From a candidate division WOR-3 bacterium (lineage in GTDB: Bacteria > Hydrothermota > Tepidihabitantia > SM23-42): a stretch of DNA of 64,000 nt. The notes below the pieces were generated by a model. The model was not told the origin of the DNA. It was given only the letters and a program-made list of their open reading frames with translations, and did no database searches. Positions 37,409 to 46,628 of the stretch are shown piece by piece (the first letter of the stretch is position 1; each line of letters opens with the position of its first letter). The translations under genes were made by a program, and so were the position numbers. The stretch is taken from positions 1-64,000 of the forward strand of contig JAOUFJ010000007.1 in the NCBI GenBank assembly GCA_029858255.1, given 5' to 3'.

Positions 37409-38455
37409 CTAACGGTCTTCGCGATTCTCAGGCCACGCTACTATGGAACCAGTCTCTGTAATATAGGGTGCCGATTCAGGAAAATCCTGCCTCGACAGCC
37501 GCGCCATTAATCGTGCTGCGTTATGCTGCTCATCGATCACGAGTGAACGATCAGGTTTCTGAAGCGCCGAGACGATCTCTCCGCGCATCAATACGCCCGT
37601 CGAATCGACCACGATTCTTAGCATTGGAGCGTAGCCCCGTTCCTCACCTATGTTGAATCCCCATGTACAAAAATTCCCCAGGCTGTAGGCGATCAGCCTG
37701 CTATTATAGATTTCTATCGCGCGCGGCACATGTGGCCCATGCCCCCACACGAAATCGGCGCCACTATCGACCACGGCCCTTGAAAACTCAACGACGTTAC
37801 CGCGCGGTTGACCCAGAAAATACTCGAAGGTATCGCGCGTGTGAAGATATCCCAAACCTTCGCCACCACCGTGGAACGAGACAATAACGACATCGTTTGC
37901 TCTTGCCAAGCGTGCCACCTTGCGCTGAGCTCCAATGATATCTGTTATTACGTCAGCACCGGGTGAGGTGGCAAAGCACGCGATGGCAATGTTCACGCCA
38001 TTTATCTCAAAGCGGCCGATCTCGCCACCAAATCCGCCACATACAATACCACACGCAGCCAATTCCTGTTTGCTAGATTCAACTCCATGCGGGCCGAAAT
38101 CGTTCATGTGATTATTAGCCAGGTTCATGAAATCAAAACCTGCTTCGCTAAGATGCCACGCGTAAGAAGGCGGGGTCCTGAAGGCGTACACTTTCCCTTT
38201 TTCGGTCTTCTTTGCACATACCCCTCCATCCATTATGACGCCTTCAAGATTGCCGATTGTCAAATCACCCGAACTGAGAATGTCGGCAACGTCTTCATAC
38301 AGATCTTTACCATCATTCGGAGGAAGCATATTCACTGGATAATTCGAGCCCATCATGATATCGCCCACGGCAACGATCGTGAGCGAATCGCTAATGCCGG
38401 CAGAAAGGAGCAGCAATAGTATTAAAATGGAATGAATCTGCGTTCGGCTAGTCAA
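37409..38455 (-). CDS. CapA-family phosphoesterase-like protein, exported
   Basis: A 348-residue exported protein: signal peptide (about 1-24) and a CapA/PGA_cap domain. The motifs are VAVGDIMMGSN, GNLEGVI, LANNHMNDFG, SFHGGGE and WGHGPHVPR with NFCTWGF near the end. It is related to poly-gamma-glutamate synthesis proteins and probably acts on a surface polymer in the periplasm. It overlaps the M23 peptidase gene by 8 nt and is the second gene of that unit, which suggests a cell-wall role. Confidence 0.88.
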   Translation of the reverse strand: MTSRTQIHSILILLLLLSAGISDSLTIVAVGDIMMGSNYPVNMLPPNDGKDLYEDVADILSSGDLTIGNLEGVIMDGGVCAKKTEKGKVYAFRTPPSYAWHLSEAGFDFMNLANNHMNDFGPHGVESSKQELAACGIVCGGFGGEIGRFEINGVNIAIACFATSPGADVITDIIGAQRKVARLARANDVVIVSFHGGGEGLGYLHTRDTFEYFLGQPRGNVVEFSRAVVDSGADFVWGHGPHVPRAIEIYNSRLIAYSLGNFCTWGFNIGEERGYAPMLRIVVDSTGVLMRGEIVSALQKPDRSLVIDEQHNAARLMARLSRQDFPESAPYITETGSIVAWPENREDR

Positions 38456-39368
38456 AAATTACTTCTGAGTTACTTATGTATTTGTATGGATTTATCTTCA
38501 TCCCCGACACGCGCACTTCATAATGCAGGTGCGGAGAAATCGACCGGCCGGTCGAACCGACCCTGGCAAGTACCTGGCCGCGTTTTACGGGTTCATTCTG
38601 TCGGACGAGGATCTGCTGGCAGTGCGCGTAGGCGGTCTTGAAGCCAAATCCGTGGTCGACTATCACAGTCCAGCCATAGCCACTAACCCACCCTGCATAA
38701 CTGACAAACCCATCTGCTGTTGCAGATATTCTCGTCCACCTTGGGGCGCCGATATCAACACCCCAGTGCATGCGTACATTGCCGTCAATGGGATCGACCC
38801 GATAACCATAGCCTGAGCATATCCGGCAGCCAGGAAGTGGATGCACTGAAGGAGTGTGCGACCAAAGGTACATGTTATCTTCGATTTGATCTTGAATATC
38901 CTGCAGGCTCGTTTGACGGAGGTAGTACTTTCCCTTCAATACATCGACTGACTCGTAGATCTCATTAATGATACGCTCGGTGCTCCTGTTGGCGATCTGA
39001 GGACGGTATTCATTCTGTTTGCCACCGATACCCATTGACCAGATATCAGGATGAATATGGGCCATCTGCCAGTATGTGCGCTCGCGGTTATCCTGCGAGA
39101 TATGCTGGTCAAAAGAATCCTGGGCTCTTTTCAAGAAGATATTTATCGAATCAAGTCTTGCGACAAGACTCCTATTCTCCCTCTCTACTCTGGTAAGATG
39201 TATTCTCACGAATGTGCGTCGAGTGCTGTTGACGAATAAAACGATCGTCGAAATCGTGGCCGTGACAAGGAATCCGGCAAGGATGTATATGAGAACCATG
39301 GGCAGTCTAAGATTCCTGAGGAAATTGTGCTTCTGGGATACAAAAATGACCTCGAGACGGTTCTCCAT
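38448..39368 (-). CDS. M23-family (LytM-like) peptidoglycan peptidase
   Basis: A 306-residue protein: membrane anchor (about 23-46), coiled-coil region (about 55-100), and an M23 zinc peptidase domain (about 195-300). The metal ligands are in MHWGVDIG and HLHYE, with AYAHCQ between. It cuts peptide cross-links or assists divisome amidases in the periplasm. The ATG lies 6 nt after TATAAT (leaderless type). It is followed by the CapA gene. Confidence 0.9.
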   Translation of the reverse strand: MENRLEVIFVSQKHNFLRNLRLPMVLIYILAGFLVTATISTIVLFVNSTRRTFVRIHLTRVERENRSLVARLDSINIFLKRAQDSFDQHISQDNRERTYWQMAHIHPDIWSMGIGGKQNEYRPQIANRSTERIINEIYESVDVLKGKYYLRQTSLQDIQDQIEDNMYLWSHTPSVHPLPGCRICSGYGYRVDPIDGNVRMHWGVDIGAPRWTRISATADGFVSYAGWVSGYGWTVIVDHGFGFKTAYAHCQQILVRQNEPVKRGQVLARVGSTGRSISPHLHYEVRVSGMKINPYKYISNSEVIFD

Positions 39369-39374
39369 TATGAG

Positions 39375-39402
39375 ATTATATGCAGAAATGTGTTTTTGTC
39401 AA
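39375..39402 (-). promoter_or_regulatory. Leaderless-type promoter of the M23 peptidase gene
   Basis: TTGACA (39397-39402), 16-nt spacer, TATAAT (39375-39380), 6 nt to the ATG at 39368. Both hexamers are exact consensus. Confidence 0.75.
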
Positions 39403-39534
39403 TAACCTAATATTCTCGAACCATCTCCGAGAGAGATCAATTCATGGCAGCAACTGAACCGGCAAACCTCAATGCGAAAAAAGCAAATTCCACGTGATTT
39501 CGGTAGAAATCTCCAGAGATTCAACGCCAGGCAG

Positions 39535-39562
39535 TTGACAAAGCAGAAACTGAGGCTATAAT
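39535..39562 (+). promoter_or_regulatory. uppS: Leaderless-type promoter of uppS
   Basis: TTGACA (39535-39540), 16-nt spacer, TATAAT (39557-39562). ATGCCCATG follows at once; the second ATG (39569) sits at the expected transcription start. Confidence 0.75.
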
Positions 39563-39568
39563 ATGCCC

Positions 39569-40273
39569 ATGCAAGATGTGGTGCACGTCGCGATCATCAT
39601 GGATGGAAACGGCCGCTGGGCAAGGAAACGCGGCCTGCCCAGGGTCATCGGCCACCGCCAGGGGGTGGAATCAGTAAGGGCAATAGTCAAAACCTCAACT
39701 GACATCGGTTTGAAATACCTGACCCTGTATACCTTTTCAACTGAGAACTGGCACCGTCCAGCCGAAGAAGTCCAGACCCTGATGAACATGCTTGAGGAGA
39801 TGCTCGTAAAGGAAACTCCTGAGTTGAACAAGAATAATGTCCGCATCAATGCTATTGGCCGTCTGGATGTTCTGTCTGAGAATGCACGCCGTGCTCTGCA
39901 AGAATCACTCGATACGACGAAAAATAACAAAGGGCTTGTCATGACGCTCTGCCTCAACTACGGCAGCCGCGGGGAAATAGTCGATGCCGTTAAAAAAATA
40001 ATCGAAAAAGATCGACTAGACACCATCGATCTGGCAAAGTTCAGCGAAGAAGAATTCGCCACTTTCCTTTATGACCCGTCCTTGCCCGAACCAGATTTGA
40101 TGGTCCGTACGGGCGCGCAGAAGCGCGAGCGCATCTCCAATTTTCTGCTCTGGCAACTCGCTTACACAGAAATATACTTTACCAAAACCCTGTGGCCTGA
40201 TTTTCGCGAAAAGGAGTATCTTGCGGCCATTGAATCATTCAAACAAAGGGAGCGTCTCTTTGGCCGTGTCTGA
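39569..40273 (+). CDS. uppS: Undecaprenyl pyrophosphate synthase
   Basis: A 234-residue cis-prenyltransferase that builds the C55 lipid carrier from FPP and IPP. The catalytic motif HVAIIMDGNGRWARKRG opens the protein; YTFSTENW and DLMVRTGAQKRERISNFLLWQ are the other family motifs. In the last one the usual RTSGE reads RTGAQ. I prefer ATG 39569 as it coincides with the predicted transcription start; ATG 39563 lies within the promoter edge. The cdsA gene overlaps its end. Confidence 0.93.
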   Translation: MQDVVHVAIIMDGNGRWARKRGLPRVIGHRQGVESVRAIVKTSTDIGLKYLTLYTFSTENWHRPAEEVQTLMNMLEEMLVKETPELNKNNVRINAIGRLDVLSENARRALQESLDTTKNNKGLVMTLCLNYGSRGEIVDAVKKIIEKDRLDTIDLAKFSEEEFATFLYDPSLPEPDLMVRTGAQKRERISNFLLWQLAYTEIYFTKTLWPDFREKEYLAAIESFKQRERLFGRV

Positions 40274-41063
40274 CCTCAAAAAGCGAATCCTGACCGCCAC
40301 AGTTCTGCTTGCCATCATCCTCTTTATTTTCTGGATAGACGGGATCTTCCTGCCTGTTTTCATGCTTGTATTTTTCACCTTTGCCGGCAATGAATATCTG
40401 GGTTTCTGGCATCGGAAAGAAATATACCCTCAACCGCTTGCCGTTTTTTTGCCAATATACGCGATAATTATCCTTGTCCACTACGAAGCGCCGTTCCTTC
40501 TCCCGATTTTCATCATTTTCATTTTTGTCTGTTCCCTGTATATCGTGCGTTTCCCGGGTGCCGACCGTGCCCAGAATTTCCTTACCGAAGTGGCCGCGGT
40601 TTTTTTTGGAACAGTCTACCTGTCGATTCTACCCGCTACCATCATCCTGCTGCGCAAGATTAGCTTTGAGGTTTGTTTGATGCCGTTCATCCTGACCTGG
40701 CTATATGACACATTTGCATACTTTGTAGGTAGTGCAATGGGCAAGCATCGGCTTGCTCCAAGAATCAGCCCAAAGAAGACGTGGGAAGGAACCCTCTTCG
40801 CCTTTCCTCTCACATTCCCCTTCACCCTTCTTCTGAGCAGATTTTGGTATGCTGATTTCACTCTGATCGATTCCATCATGATCACAATTGGCATTGGTAT
40901 TCTTGGCACCATGGGGGACCTCTTTGAGTCGGGAATGAAACGCGGGGTCGGGCTCAAAGATGCTTCAAACGCATTCCCCGGGCATGGTGGTTTTCTCGAC
41001 CGCATTGATTCCCTTGTACTGAGCATACCTTTCTTCTATATCTATTTAATAGCGACGGCATGA
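40260..41063 (+). CDS. cdsA: Phosphatidate cytidylyltransferase
   Basis: A 267-residue inner-membrane enzyme with about eight helices that makes CDP-diacylglycerol. The family signature is at the C-terminus: GDLFESGMKRGVGLKDASNAFPGHGGFLDRIDS, preceded by SPKKTWEG. I place the start at TTG 40260, with GGGAG 7 nt upstream, overlapping uppS by 14 nt; GTG 40266 is an alternative. The uppS-cdsA pairing is common in bacteria. Confidence 0.93.
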   Translation: MAVSDLKKRILTATVLLAIILFIFWIDGIFLPVFMLVFFTFAGNEYLGFWHRKEIYPQPLAVFLPIYAIIILVHYEAPFLLPIFIIFIFVCSLYIVRFPGADRAQNFLTEVAAVFFGTVYLSILPATIILLRKISFEVCLMPFILTWLYDTFAYFVGSAMGKHRLAPRISPKKTWEGTLFAFPLTFPFTLLLSRFWYADFTLIDSIMITIGIGILGTMGDLFESGMKRGVGLKDASNAFPGHGGFLDRIDSLVLSIPFFYIYLIATA

Positions 41064-42268
41064 CCGAGAAAAATCCACTGGCCGACCGGATGCGCCCGGA
41101 GAACTTCGAGGAAGTTCTAGGGCAAGATCATTTGCTGGGCAGTGGACGGCCGATAACTCGGCAGATCGAGGAAAAAAGATTGTTCTCAATGGTTCTTTTC
41201 GGACCACCGGGCAGCGGGAAGACCACAATCGCACGGCTCCTCGCTCAGAAATTTGAAGCCGATTTTGTGTCTTTTTCAGCTGCCACGAGTGGAATAGTTG
41301 AGATCAGAAAATTCATGGGGGAAGCAGCCAAGCGCAAGCAATTATATAATCGCGAGACAATAATCTTCATCGATGAAATACATCGCTTCAACCGGGCACA
41401 ACAGGACGCTTTTCTGCCTTATCTGGAAAAAGGCACGATCACGCTGATCGGCGCGACAACCGAAAATCCTTCTTTCGAACTCAATTCCAGCCTGATCTCG
41501 AGAGTCAAGGTCTATATGCTGCATCCGCTATCGTTCGACGATATAAAATCCATACTGAGAAAAGCCCTCGATTCTGAACGCGGGCTCTCTAACGCATTGA
41601 CGGTCGAAGATAGTGCACTCGATTTCATCGCGAACATTTCAGACGGTGATGCCCGTGTTGCATTGAACGCACTGGAACTCTCGGCCCTCGCATCAAGGCA
41701 GAAGAACGTTGACCTGAAAACGGTCGAAGAAGTGGTGCAGCGTAAAGCACTGCGCTATGACAAAAGCGGTGAAGAACACTACAATCTGATCTCTGCTTTG
41801 CACAAATCCTTACGCGGCTCAGACCCTGATGCCGGCCTTTACTGGCTCGCGCGAATGCTTGAAGCCGGTGAAGATCCTCTCTACATTGCACGGCGGCTCG
41901 TCCGCTTCGCGGTTGAGGATATCGGTATTGCCGACTCCCAGGCACTGTTGATCGCAATTGCCGCAAAGGACGCAATCCATTTCATTGGCCGGCCCGAGGG
42001 AGATCTCGCCCTGGCTGAATGTGTTGCATACCTTGCGGGTGCGCCTAAGAACAACAACCTTTACATGGCATACGCAGAGGCCAAAAAAGATGCTCTGGAA
42101 ACACAAGCCGAACCAGTTCCCATGCACATTCGAAACGCTCCCACCAACTTGATGAAAAAACTGGGTTATGGTAAAGGCTACAAATACCCCCACGATTACC
42201 CGGATGCAAAAGTAGACCAAGAGTATATGCCGGACAAACTCAAGAACAAGAAGTATCTCAAAGAATAA
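41060..42268 (+). CDS. rarA: Replication-associated recombination ATPase RarA (MgsA)
   Basis: A 402-residue AAA+ clamp-loader relative. Walker A GPPGSGKTT (about 51-59), Walker B FIDEIHRFN, sensor ATTENPSFELN and a C-terminal tetramerisation domain (HYNLISALHKSLRGSDPDAGLYWLARML) are all present. It acts at stalled forks with SSB and DNA polymerase. Its ATG overlaps the cdsA stop in ATGA. Confidence 0.94.
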   Translation: MTEKNPLADRMRPENFEEVLGQDHLLGSGRPITRQIEEKRLFSMVLFGPPGSGKTTIARLLAQKFEADFVSFSAATSGIVEIRKFMGEAAKRKQLYNRETIIFIDEIHRFNRAQQDAFLPYLEKGTITLIGATTENPSFELNSSLISRVKVYMLHPLSFDDIKSILRKALDSERGLSNALTVEDSALDFIANISDGDARVALNALELSALASRQKNVDLKTVEEVVQRKALRYDKSGEEHYNLISALHKSLRGSDPDAGLYWLARMLEAGEDPLYIARRLVRFAVEDIGIADSQALLIAIAAKDAIHFIGRPEGDLALAECVAYLAGAPKNNNLYMAYAEAKKDALETQAEPVPMHIRNAPTNLMKKLGYGKGYKYPHDYPDAKVDQEYMPDKLKNKKYLKE

Positions 42269-42277
42269 CCGACATTC

Positions 42278-43420
42278 ATGCGCAATGATTATGATGTAAT
42301 CGTAATCGGCGCCGGCCCGGCCGGTTCAGCAGCGGCTGCAGCCGCGTCGGAAAGAGGCCTCTCCGTGCTGATGATGGAAGAACATGACACGATAGGTCAA
42401 CCCCTTGCATGTGCCGAAGGTCTGTCAAGGAGCACGATCAAAGGATATCTGGAAATACAACCAGAGTGGATCTCGCAGGAACTTTCTGGTTCGATCGTCA
42501 GAGGGCCGAAGGGCAGAGAATTTACCATGAAATACCCCAACGTTGGCTGGGTGCTCAATAGAAAAGCATTTGACCCGGCGCTTGCACAAATTGCTGAAGA
42601 AAAGGGCACCGTAATAAAGAAATCTACAAAAGCAATTGGCGTGCAGGGAAATGAAGTGGTCGCGAACGAGAACGGCACCACGAAAAACTATTGTTTCAAG
42701 TATCTCATCGGTGCGGACGGCATTGTTTCGAATGTTGGCCGCTGGATGGGCATTGATACGCGCATGAATCTGGACGAGATCGAAATCTGTGCCGAGTATC
42801 TTTTGAACAACATTAACATAGAAACCGGCTATGCGCATCTGATCTTCGGAAGCAGCTATGCGCCAGGCGGATACGCGTGGATCTTTCCTAAATCAAAGAA
42901 TTCGGCAAATGTAGGATTGGGTGTGTCACCTTTGAGCACGAGAGAGAAGCCCAAGATGCTGCTCGACCGCTGGGTAGAGCGAGAATTCCCGGATGCAACT
43001 GTCGAAGAAAGCGTCTTCAGCGGGGTACCGGCAAAGGTCTTGAGGACCTTTTCAGGTGGAAATTTCTGCCTTGTAGGAGACGCCGCGCGTTTTACTGATC
43101 CGCTGAGCGGCGGTGGTATCGCCAATGGCATCAAATCCGGCACCATTGCGGGTCGCAACGCGGCGGACATCATCAGGGGCCGAAAGAATCGTCTGCAATC
43201 CGAGATGCGAGCAGCGGTCCTGGATGAGGTTGTATGGCACAAACGCGTGCAAAATGTCTATTCAAAACTGGATGACAGGGACCTGCAGAAGATTTTCGAC
43301 ATTGGTGAAAAAATCTTCCGCGGGAAGACGGTCAAGGATATCAATACGCGACACCTTGTACGACAGATACTGCTTGCGTCACCGCACCTGCTGGGTTTGG
43401 GATTCAGACTACTGCTATAA
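42278..43420 (+). CDS. FAD-dependent geranylgeranyl reductase-family protein
   Basis: A 380-residue flavoprotein. The dinucleotide motif VIVIGAGPAGSAAAAAAS starts at residue 6, IGADGIVSNVGRW and CLVGDAARFTDPLSGGGI are the second and third FAD motifs. Family members reduce prenyl double bonds of quinones, chlorophyll or archaeal lipids. Next to uppS it might act on an isoprenoid quinone or carrier; this is an inference. It starts 9 nt after rarA and ends the operon. Confidence 0.85.
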   Translation: MRNDYDVIVIGAGPAGSAAAAAASERGLSVLMMEEHDTIGQPLACAEGLSRSTIKGYLEIQPEWISQELSGSIVRGPKGREFTMKYPNVGWVLNRKAFDPALAQIAEEKGTVIKKSTKAIGVQGNEVVANENGTTKNYCFKYLIGADGIVSNVGRWMGIDTRMNLDEIEICAEYLLNNINIETGYAHLIFGSSYAPGGYAWIFPKSKNSANVGLGVSPLSTREKPKMLLDRWVEREFPDATVEESVFSGVPAKVLRTFSGGNFCLVGDAARFTDPLSGGGIANGIKSGTIAGRNAADIIRGRKNRLQSEMRAAVLDEVVWHKRVQNVYSKLDDRDLQKIFDIGEKIFRGKTVKDINTRHLVRQILLASPHLLGLGFRLLL

Positions 43421-43452
43421 AATACTACACCGAAGCAGCAACCGGTATTTCG

Positions 43453-43836
43453 CTATTTTTCTTTTTCCTTGTCCGGTTCTTTCTTCTCTCTCTGGGGTAT
43501 TTCCGGCTGTTTCTTTCTTGTTTGTTCGACCTTCTTCTTGTCGATCAACTCTTTGTATTTTGATTTCTTTGTCTTGATGTTCTGAAAATCATCTTCACGA
43601 CGGTCGTTCACGCCATTCGAATTAGAATCCTGGAATCTATCCTGTTCCCGATCATTCCTCTGGATGACGTTCGCGCTCTGTGTCCGTGTATCGCGTGAAC
43701 TGGTCCGTGCAGAAGGCTGCTTTGTATCTACCTTCACCGCCGGATTTTTCTCTTCTTCTGAATTAACCTGACGTGGAACCTGCTCGATCGCGAGGAGCAT
43801 GCTCGTCAGGAATAAAAGTAACATAAATCTCTTCAT
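43453..43836 (-). CDS. Exported highly charged protein, unknown
   Basis: A 127-residue protein: signal peptide MKRFMLLLFLTSMLLA, then a low-complexity region rich in Lys, Glu, Asp, Arg and Gln, ending EKEK. It is likely disordered. It has its own promoter (43852-43879) and a GAGGT site. It may bind cell wall or polyanions, but no domain is recognised. It converges with the geranylgeranyl reductase gene. Confidence 0.6.
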   Translation of the reverse strand: MKRFMLLLFLTSMLLAIEQVPRQVNSEEEKNPAVKVDTKQPSARTSSRDTRTQSANVIQRNDREQDRFQDSNSNGVNDRREDDFQNIKTKKSKYKELIDKKKVEQTRKKQPEIPQREKKEPDKEKEK

Positions 43837-43851
43837 TTTGTACCTCGCAAA

Positions 43852-43879
43852 ATTATAGGCATATCATTCAACATGTCAA
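43852..43879 (-). promoter_or_regulatory. Promoter of the charged-protein gene
   Basis: TTGACA (43874-43879), 16-nt spacer, TATAAT (43852-43857), 15 nt to the ATG with a GAGGT between. Confidence 0.7.
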
Positions 43880-43886
43880 CACCCAT

Positions 43887-44498
43887 TCAGAGTTTAACAT
43901 GAACCTTGCGCTTCTCGCCCGGATTCAATGATACGGTGCGCTTCAAGGTCCGATACCCTGCCTTCTTGACTTCGACCAAGTATTCACCGGGTTTCAGTAC
44001 TATAGCCCGTGGTGACTCACCGGCATACTCTCTGTCCCCTGATTCGGTTTCTGTCACGTAGATCAGACAGCGGGGTGGAACCGTAACGATTATCAATTCA
44101 GCAGGTTCAGGTTCCTTGATTTCAATGTCCATGACCTCGGTAACAATATCCGGGCCCTCGTCATTCAGCTCCGGCAGCCTGCTGGTCGATGCTACCACGA
44201 TGATCGTCTCGACCCCGGCAGGTCCGGTCACCCGATAATCATAGTCTGCATAATCCGGAGGCAATTGATATACTTGTCCGCCCCTTACCCAACCGTTGTC
44301 CTCTTCCGGGGGGAAGAGCCGAGTCACTCCTCCCCCCTGTTCTATATTGTATACTGCAAGATAGCATGATTGGTTTGCGGAGAAGTATATCGTCAACAAG
44401 TCACCCGGGCTGTAAGGTGCACCCTCGTGGTCGGTCCAGAGTGATACTTCGAGCGGTGCACCCGCAGTAATTAGCGACATCAGAAGAGCAAAGAACAT
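43887..44498 (-). CDS. Exported DUF4384/PEGA protein
   Basis: A 203-residue exported protein: signal peptide, a DUF4384 domain (about 18-105; YSPGDLLTIYFSANQSCYLAVYNIEQ, VTRLFPP) and a PEGA domain (about 130-203; GEYLVEVKKAGYRTLKRTVSL). DUF4384 and PEGA occur in cell-surface proteins. It follows the aromatic-rich gene by 2 nt. Confidence 0.78.
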   Translation of the reverse strand: MFFALLMSLITAGAPLEVSLWTDHEGAPYSPGDLLTIYFSANQSCYLAVYNIEQGGGVTRLFPPEEDNGWVRGGQVYQLPPDYADYDYRVTGPAGVETIIVVASTSRLPELNDEGPDIVTEVMDIEIKEPEPAELIIVTVPPRCLIYVTETESGDREYAGESPRAIVLKPGEYLVEVKKAGYRTLKRTVSLNPGEKRKVHVKL

Positions 44499-44500
44499 GC

Positions 44501-45580
44501 CTACCTCACGTTCTCCGTAGAATAGAACCGGTCATCACGCGGATTGCGCGATACGCTCGGTTGACGGTCCTGTGGTCTTTGGGATTGAGGCGTGCTCTTT
44601 CGATTATCAACCCTCGGTTTCTCGACCTTTTCCTCTTTACGGTCGGGAGTCCTGGCCTCGGCATCCGGACGTCCAGGTGACTTTTCAACGCTCGGCGACC
44701 TGGGCCGCTCTTCCTGCTTGTCTGTACGCTCAACCTGTTGTCCAGACCGGCCCGGAGCAACGGGCTGGCTCGTTCGCTGACTCTTACTTTCCTTCTGAAT
44801 ACGCGATGGCGTCTCAACGCGCGTCTGCTCTCTCGGTGTATTCGTCTTTGTATTCTTGCTCTCGCTCTGCACGCGCGTCTGGCTGCCTGGATCTGTCCTT
44901 GCGTTATTTAGCCTCGTGTCGTTTGTCCTGGCAATGGGTTTCTCCCGCTTTGCCAGTTCGTTGATATCAATGTGCATATCCTCAATGCCGTGCTCCCGGT
45001 TCTTGGTAGCGATCTCCCGGTTGGCCTGCTTCACATAGTTCGTTCGCATCCTCTCGAGGTTGCCACTGTGCTGTTCTCTCTCAACACGGGCAAAGAGCTC
45101 AGGATCATTCTGCCTGGCCAGGTTCATGACCTGATTTTCCTGATAAGGCAGGTTGATCTCACGCGGCGGTTTCTCAGGAAGATATATGCCACTCGTCCTT
45201 GCCTTTACCCGCAGCACATTGTATGAATAGGGCAAGCGGTAGCGCACATACTGACCGTAGCGCGGCCTGTACCACCACGTACCGTGATCATACCACACGA
45301 CGTAGAATCCAGCATAGAAGAAATCAGGATGGAAGTGATGGCACCAGTAGCATCGCGCCCAGTACCAGTCCCACCACCATGGATACCACCATACGAAGCG
45401 CACACAATAATATCCGTACGGCATGTATACCCAATAACCGTCATACCAGTAATCATTGTACCAGTATTCGTCATAATAACCGGGTTCGTAATAATCGTAA
45501 GAGTAGTAGATATTGGTTATGTTATCGGCGAACATCGGTATAACGGCAAGGAACAATAAAAGAAATAATGAACGTTTCAT
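44501..45580 (-). CDS. Exported Tyr/Trp-rich protein with charged tail
   Basis: A 359-residue exported protein. After the signal peptide (1-18) the next 100 residues contain 46 Tyr, Trp or Phe, in runs such as WWYPWWWDWYW. From about 170 to the end it becomes Arg/Lys/Glu/Pro/Ser/Gln-rich and probably disordered. No known domain. AAGGAGG lies 6 nt before the ATG. It is the second of three tightly spaced envelope genes (gaps of 1-2 nt). A surface adhesin or wall-associated matrix protein is one guess. Confidence 0.7.
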   Translation of the reverse strand: MKRSLFLLLFLAVIPMFADNITNIYYSYDYYEPGYYDEYWYNDYWYDGYWVYMPYGYYCVRFVWWYPWWWDWYWARCYWCHHFHPDFFYAGFYVVWYDHGTWWYRPRYGQYVRYRLPYSYNVLRVKARTSGIYLPEKPPREINLPYQENQVMNLARQNDPELFARVEREQHSGNLERMRTNYVKQANREIATKNREHGIEDMHIDINELAKREKPIARTNDTRLNNARTDPGSQTRVQSESKNTKTNTPREQTRVETPSRIQKESKSQRTSQPVAPGRSGQQVERTDKQEERPRSPSVEKSPGRPDAEARTPDRKEEKVEKPRVDNRKSTPQSQRPQDRQPSVSRNPRDDRFYSTENVR

Positions 45581-45581
45581 C

Positions 45582-46361
45582 TTAGCCTCCTTGGTTCATT
45601 ACTAATTCTGGGTTATTGATATCAGTCTGGTAAGCCCAGTCGAAAATCACCGAGTACGTACCCAAAGCGGTTACACGGAATTTTGCATAGTGATAGTCCC
45701 ATGTATGCATTATGTAGGTATGTCCCGGTATTGCCTCAACTTTGCCGGTTGCAGACCAGCCCTGCTGAGGCGCGTAGGTTATTTCGTCGAATGACGAAGT
45801 ATAACCGAAATCCTGTATCAAACCGACCGGATGTCCGACGTAGAAACAATAGGCCTGCTCGACTTCATCATAACCGTAGTAGAAGTCACAGGTCGGGTAA
45901 TCAAATGGAACGATACTGTAGGCACTGAATTTCCAACCGGCATAATCCGGGTAGATCGTGTAGTCAAAAATCTGCTCATCGAAACCTTCGGGCCGTGGTG
46001 TATCATAGACGATTTCGTATGAGAACTCGCTCTCGTTGCCATCATAGTCAAAAGACGTCACCGCGTAGTAGTATGTCTGGCCATTGATCAACCCGTAGTC
46101 AAGGAAGTAATCGAGATTGGTCTCGCCGATCTCGTAGTATAGACCAAAGGGCTCGAGACTTCGGTAAATCCGGTAGCCGGCAAGATCATGCTCTGTATTC
46201 TGATACCAGACGAGCAGGACTTCTTCGTCGCCGGTTATCGACCTCAAACCTCTGGGTACTGCGGGTGGTTCGTTATCAACGCCTTCAAATGAACAACCGG
46301 CGAGTCCCATGAGGCCGCTAATTACAATCACGTTTAGGAAGATTTTTATTCTTTTCATCAT
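45582..46361 (-). CDS. Lipoprotein with fibronectin-III domain
   Basis: A 259-residue lipoprotein: signal with lipobox GLAGC, an Fn3 domain (about 34-118; PPAVPRGLRSITGDEEVLLVW, YRIYRSLEPFGLYYEIGET), then a novel beta-rich domain with many Tyr, Trp and Phe. AGAGGTG precedes the ATG pair. It leads the group of envelope genes that includes the aromatic-rich protein. Confidence 0.75.
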   Translation of the reverse strand: MMKRIKIFLNVIVISGLMGLAGCSFEGVDNEPPAVPRGLRSITGDEEVLLVWYQNTEHDLAGYRIYRSLEPFGLYYEIGETNLDYFLDYGLINGQTYYYAVTSFDYDGNESEFSYEIVYDTPRPEGFDEQIFDYTIYPDYAGWKFSAYSIVPFDYPTCDFYYGYDEVEQAYCFYVGHPVGLIQDFGYTSSFDEITYAPQQGWSATGKVEAIPGHTYIMHTWDYHYAKFRVTALGTYSVIFDWAYQTDINNPELVMNQGG

Positions 46362-46438
46362 TCACCTCTGCCCTATATAATAGCATATACTGTGCCAGGT
46401 GAAAGTGATGAAATTACGAACCAAATACAGATATTCAT

Positions 46439-46475
46439 GCACAAAACTTGTGCACCGTGCACAAAACTTGTGCAC
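46439..46475. repeat. Tandem palindromic repeat
   Basis: GCACAAAACTTGTGCAC occurs twice (46439-46455 and 46459-46475), each itself an inverted repeat. It is followed by GGGGACAGGCCCC. A similar phrase (GGTGCCTGTCCCC) is found at 11-23. These look like REP-type ends moved by a RAYT/IS200-like transposase. Confidence 0.5.
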
Positions 46476-46488
46476 TGGGGACAGGCCC

Positions 46489-46605
46489 CTACTTATGTGC
46501 TTTCTGCGTTAGACGATTGCCCGCAAGCAGTCTATTGATGCATTCGGGACACTTGATTGTGTTTTCATCGAAAAGTCTAGAAGGTGGAATCCACGCCGCG
46601 CTTTT
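46489..46605 (-). pseudogene. Coding remnant next to the REP-like repeat
   Basis: A 38-codon open stretch after an in-frame TAG reads WIPPSRLFDENTIKCPECI, then NRLLAGNRLTQKAHK and a stop. The CPEC motif and smooth ending look like the C-terminal tail of a protein, with the rest lost. Family not recognised. Confidence 0.35.
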
Positions 46606-46628
46606 CTACGGAACCTATCCCCGCGAGG

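Noticed and set aside
46439-46605. An intact insertion sequence
   Set aside because: There is no transposase frame; only a 38-codon remnant and short palindromic repeats are present.
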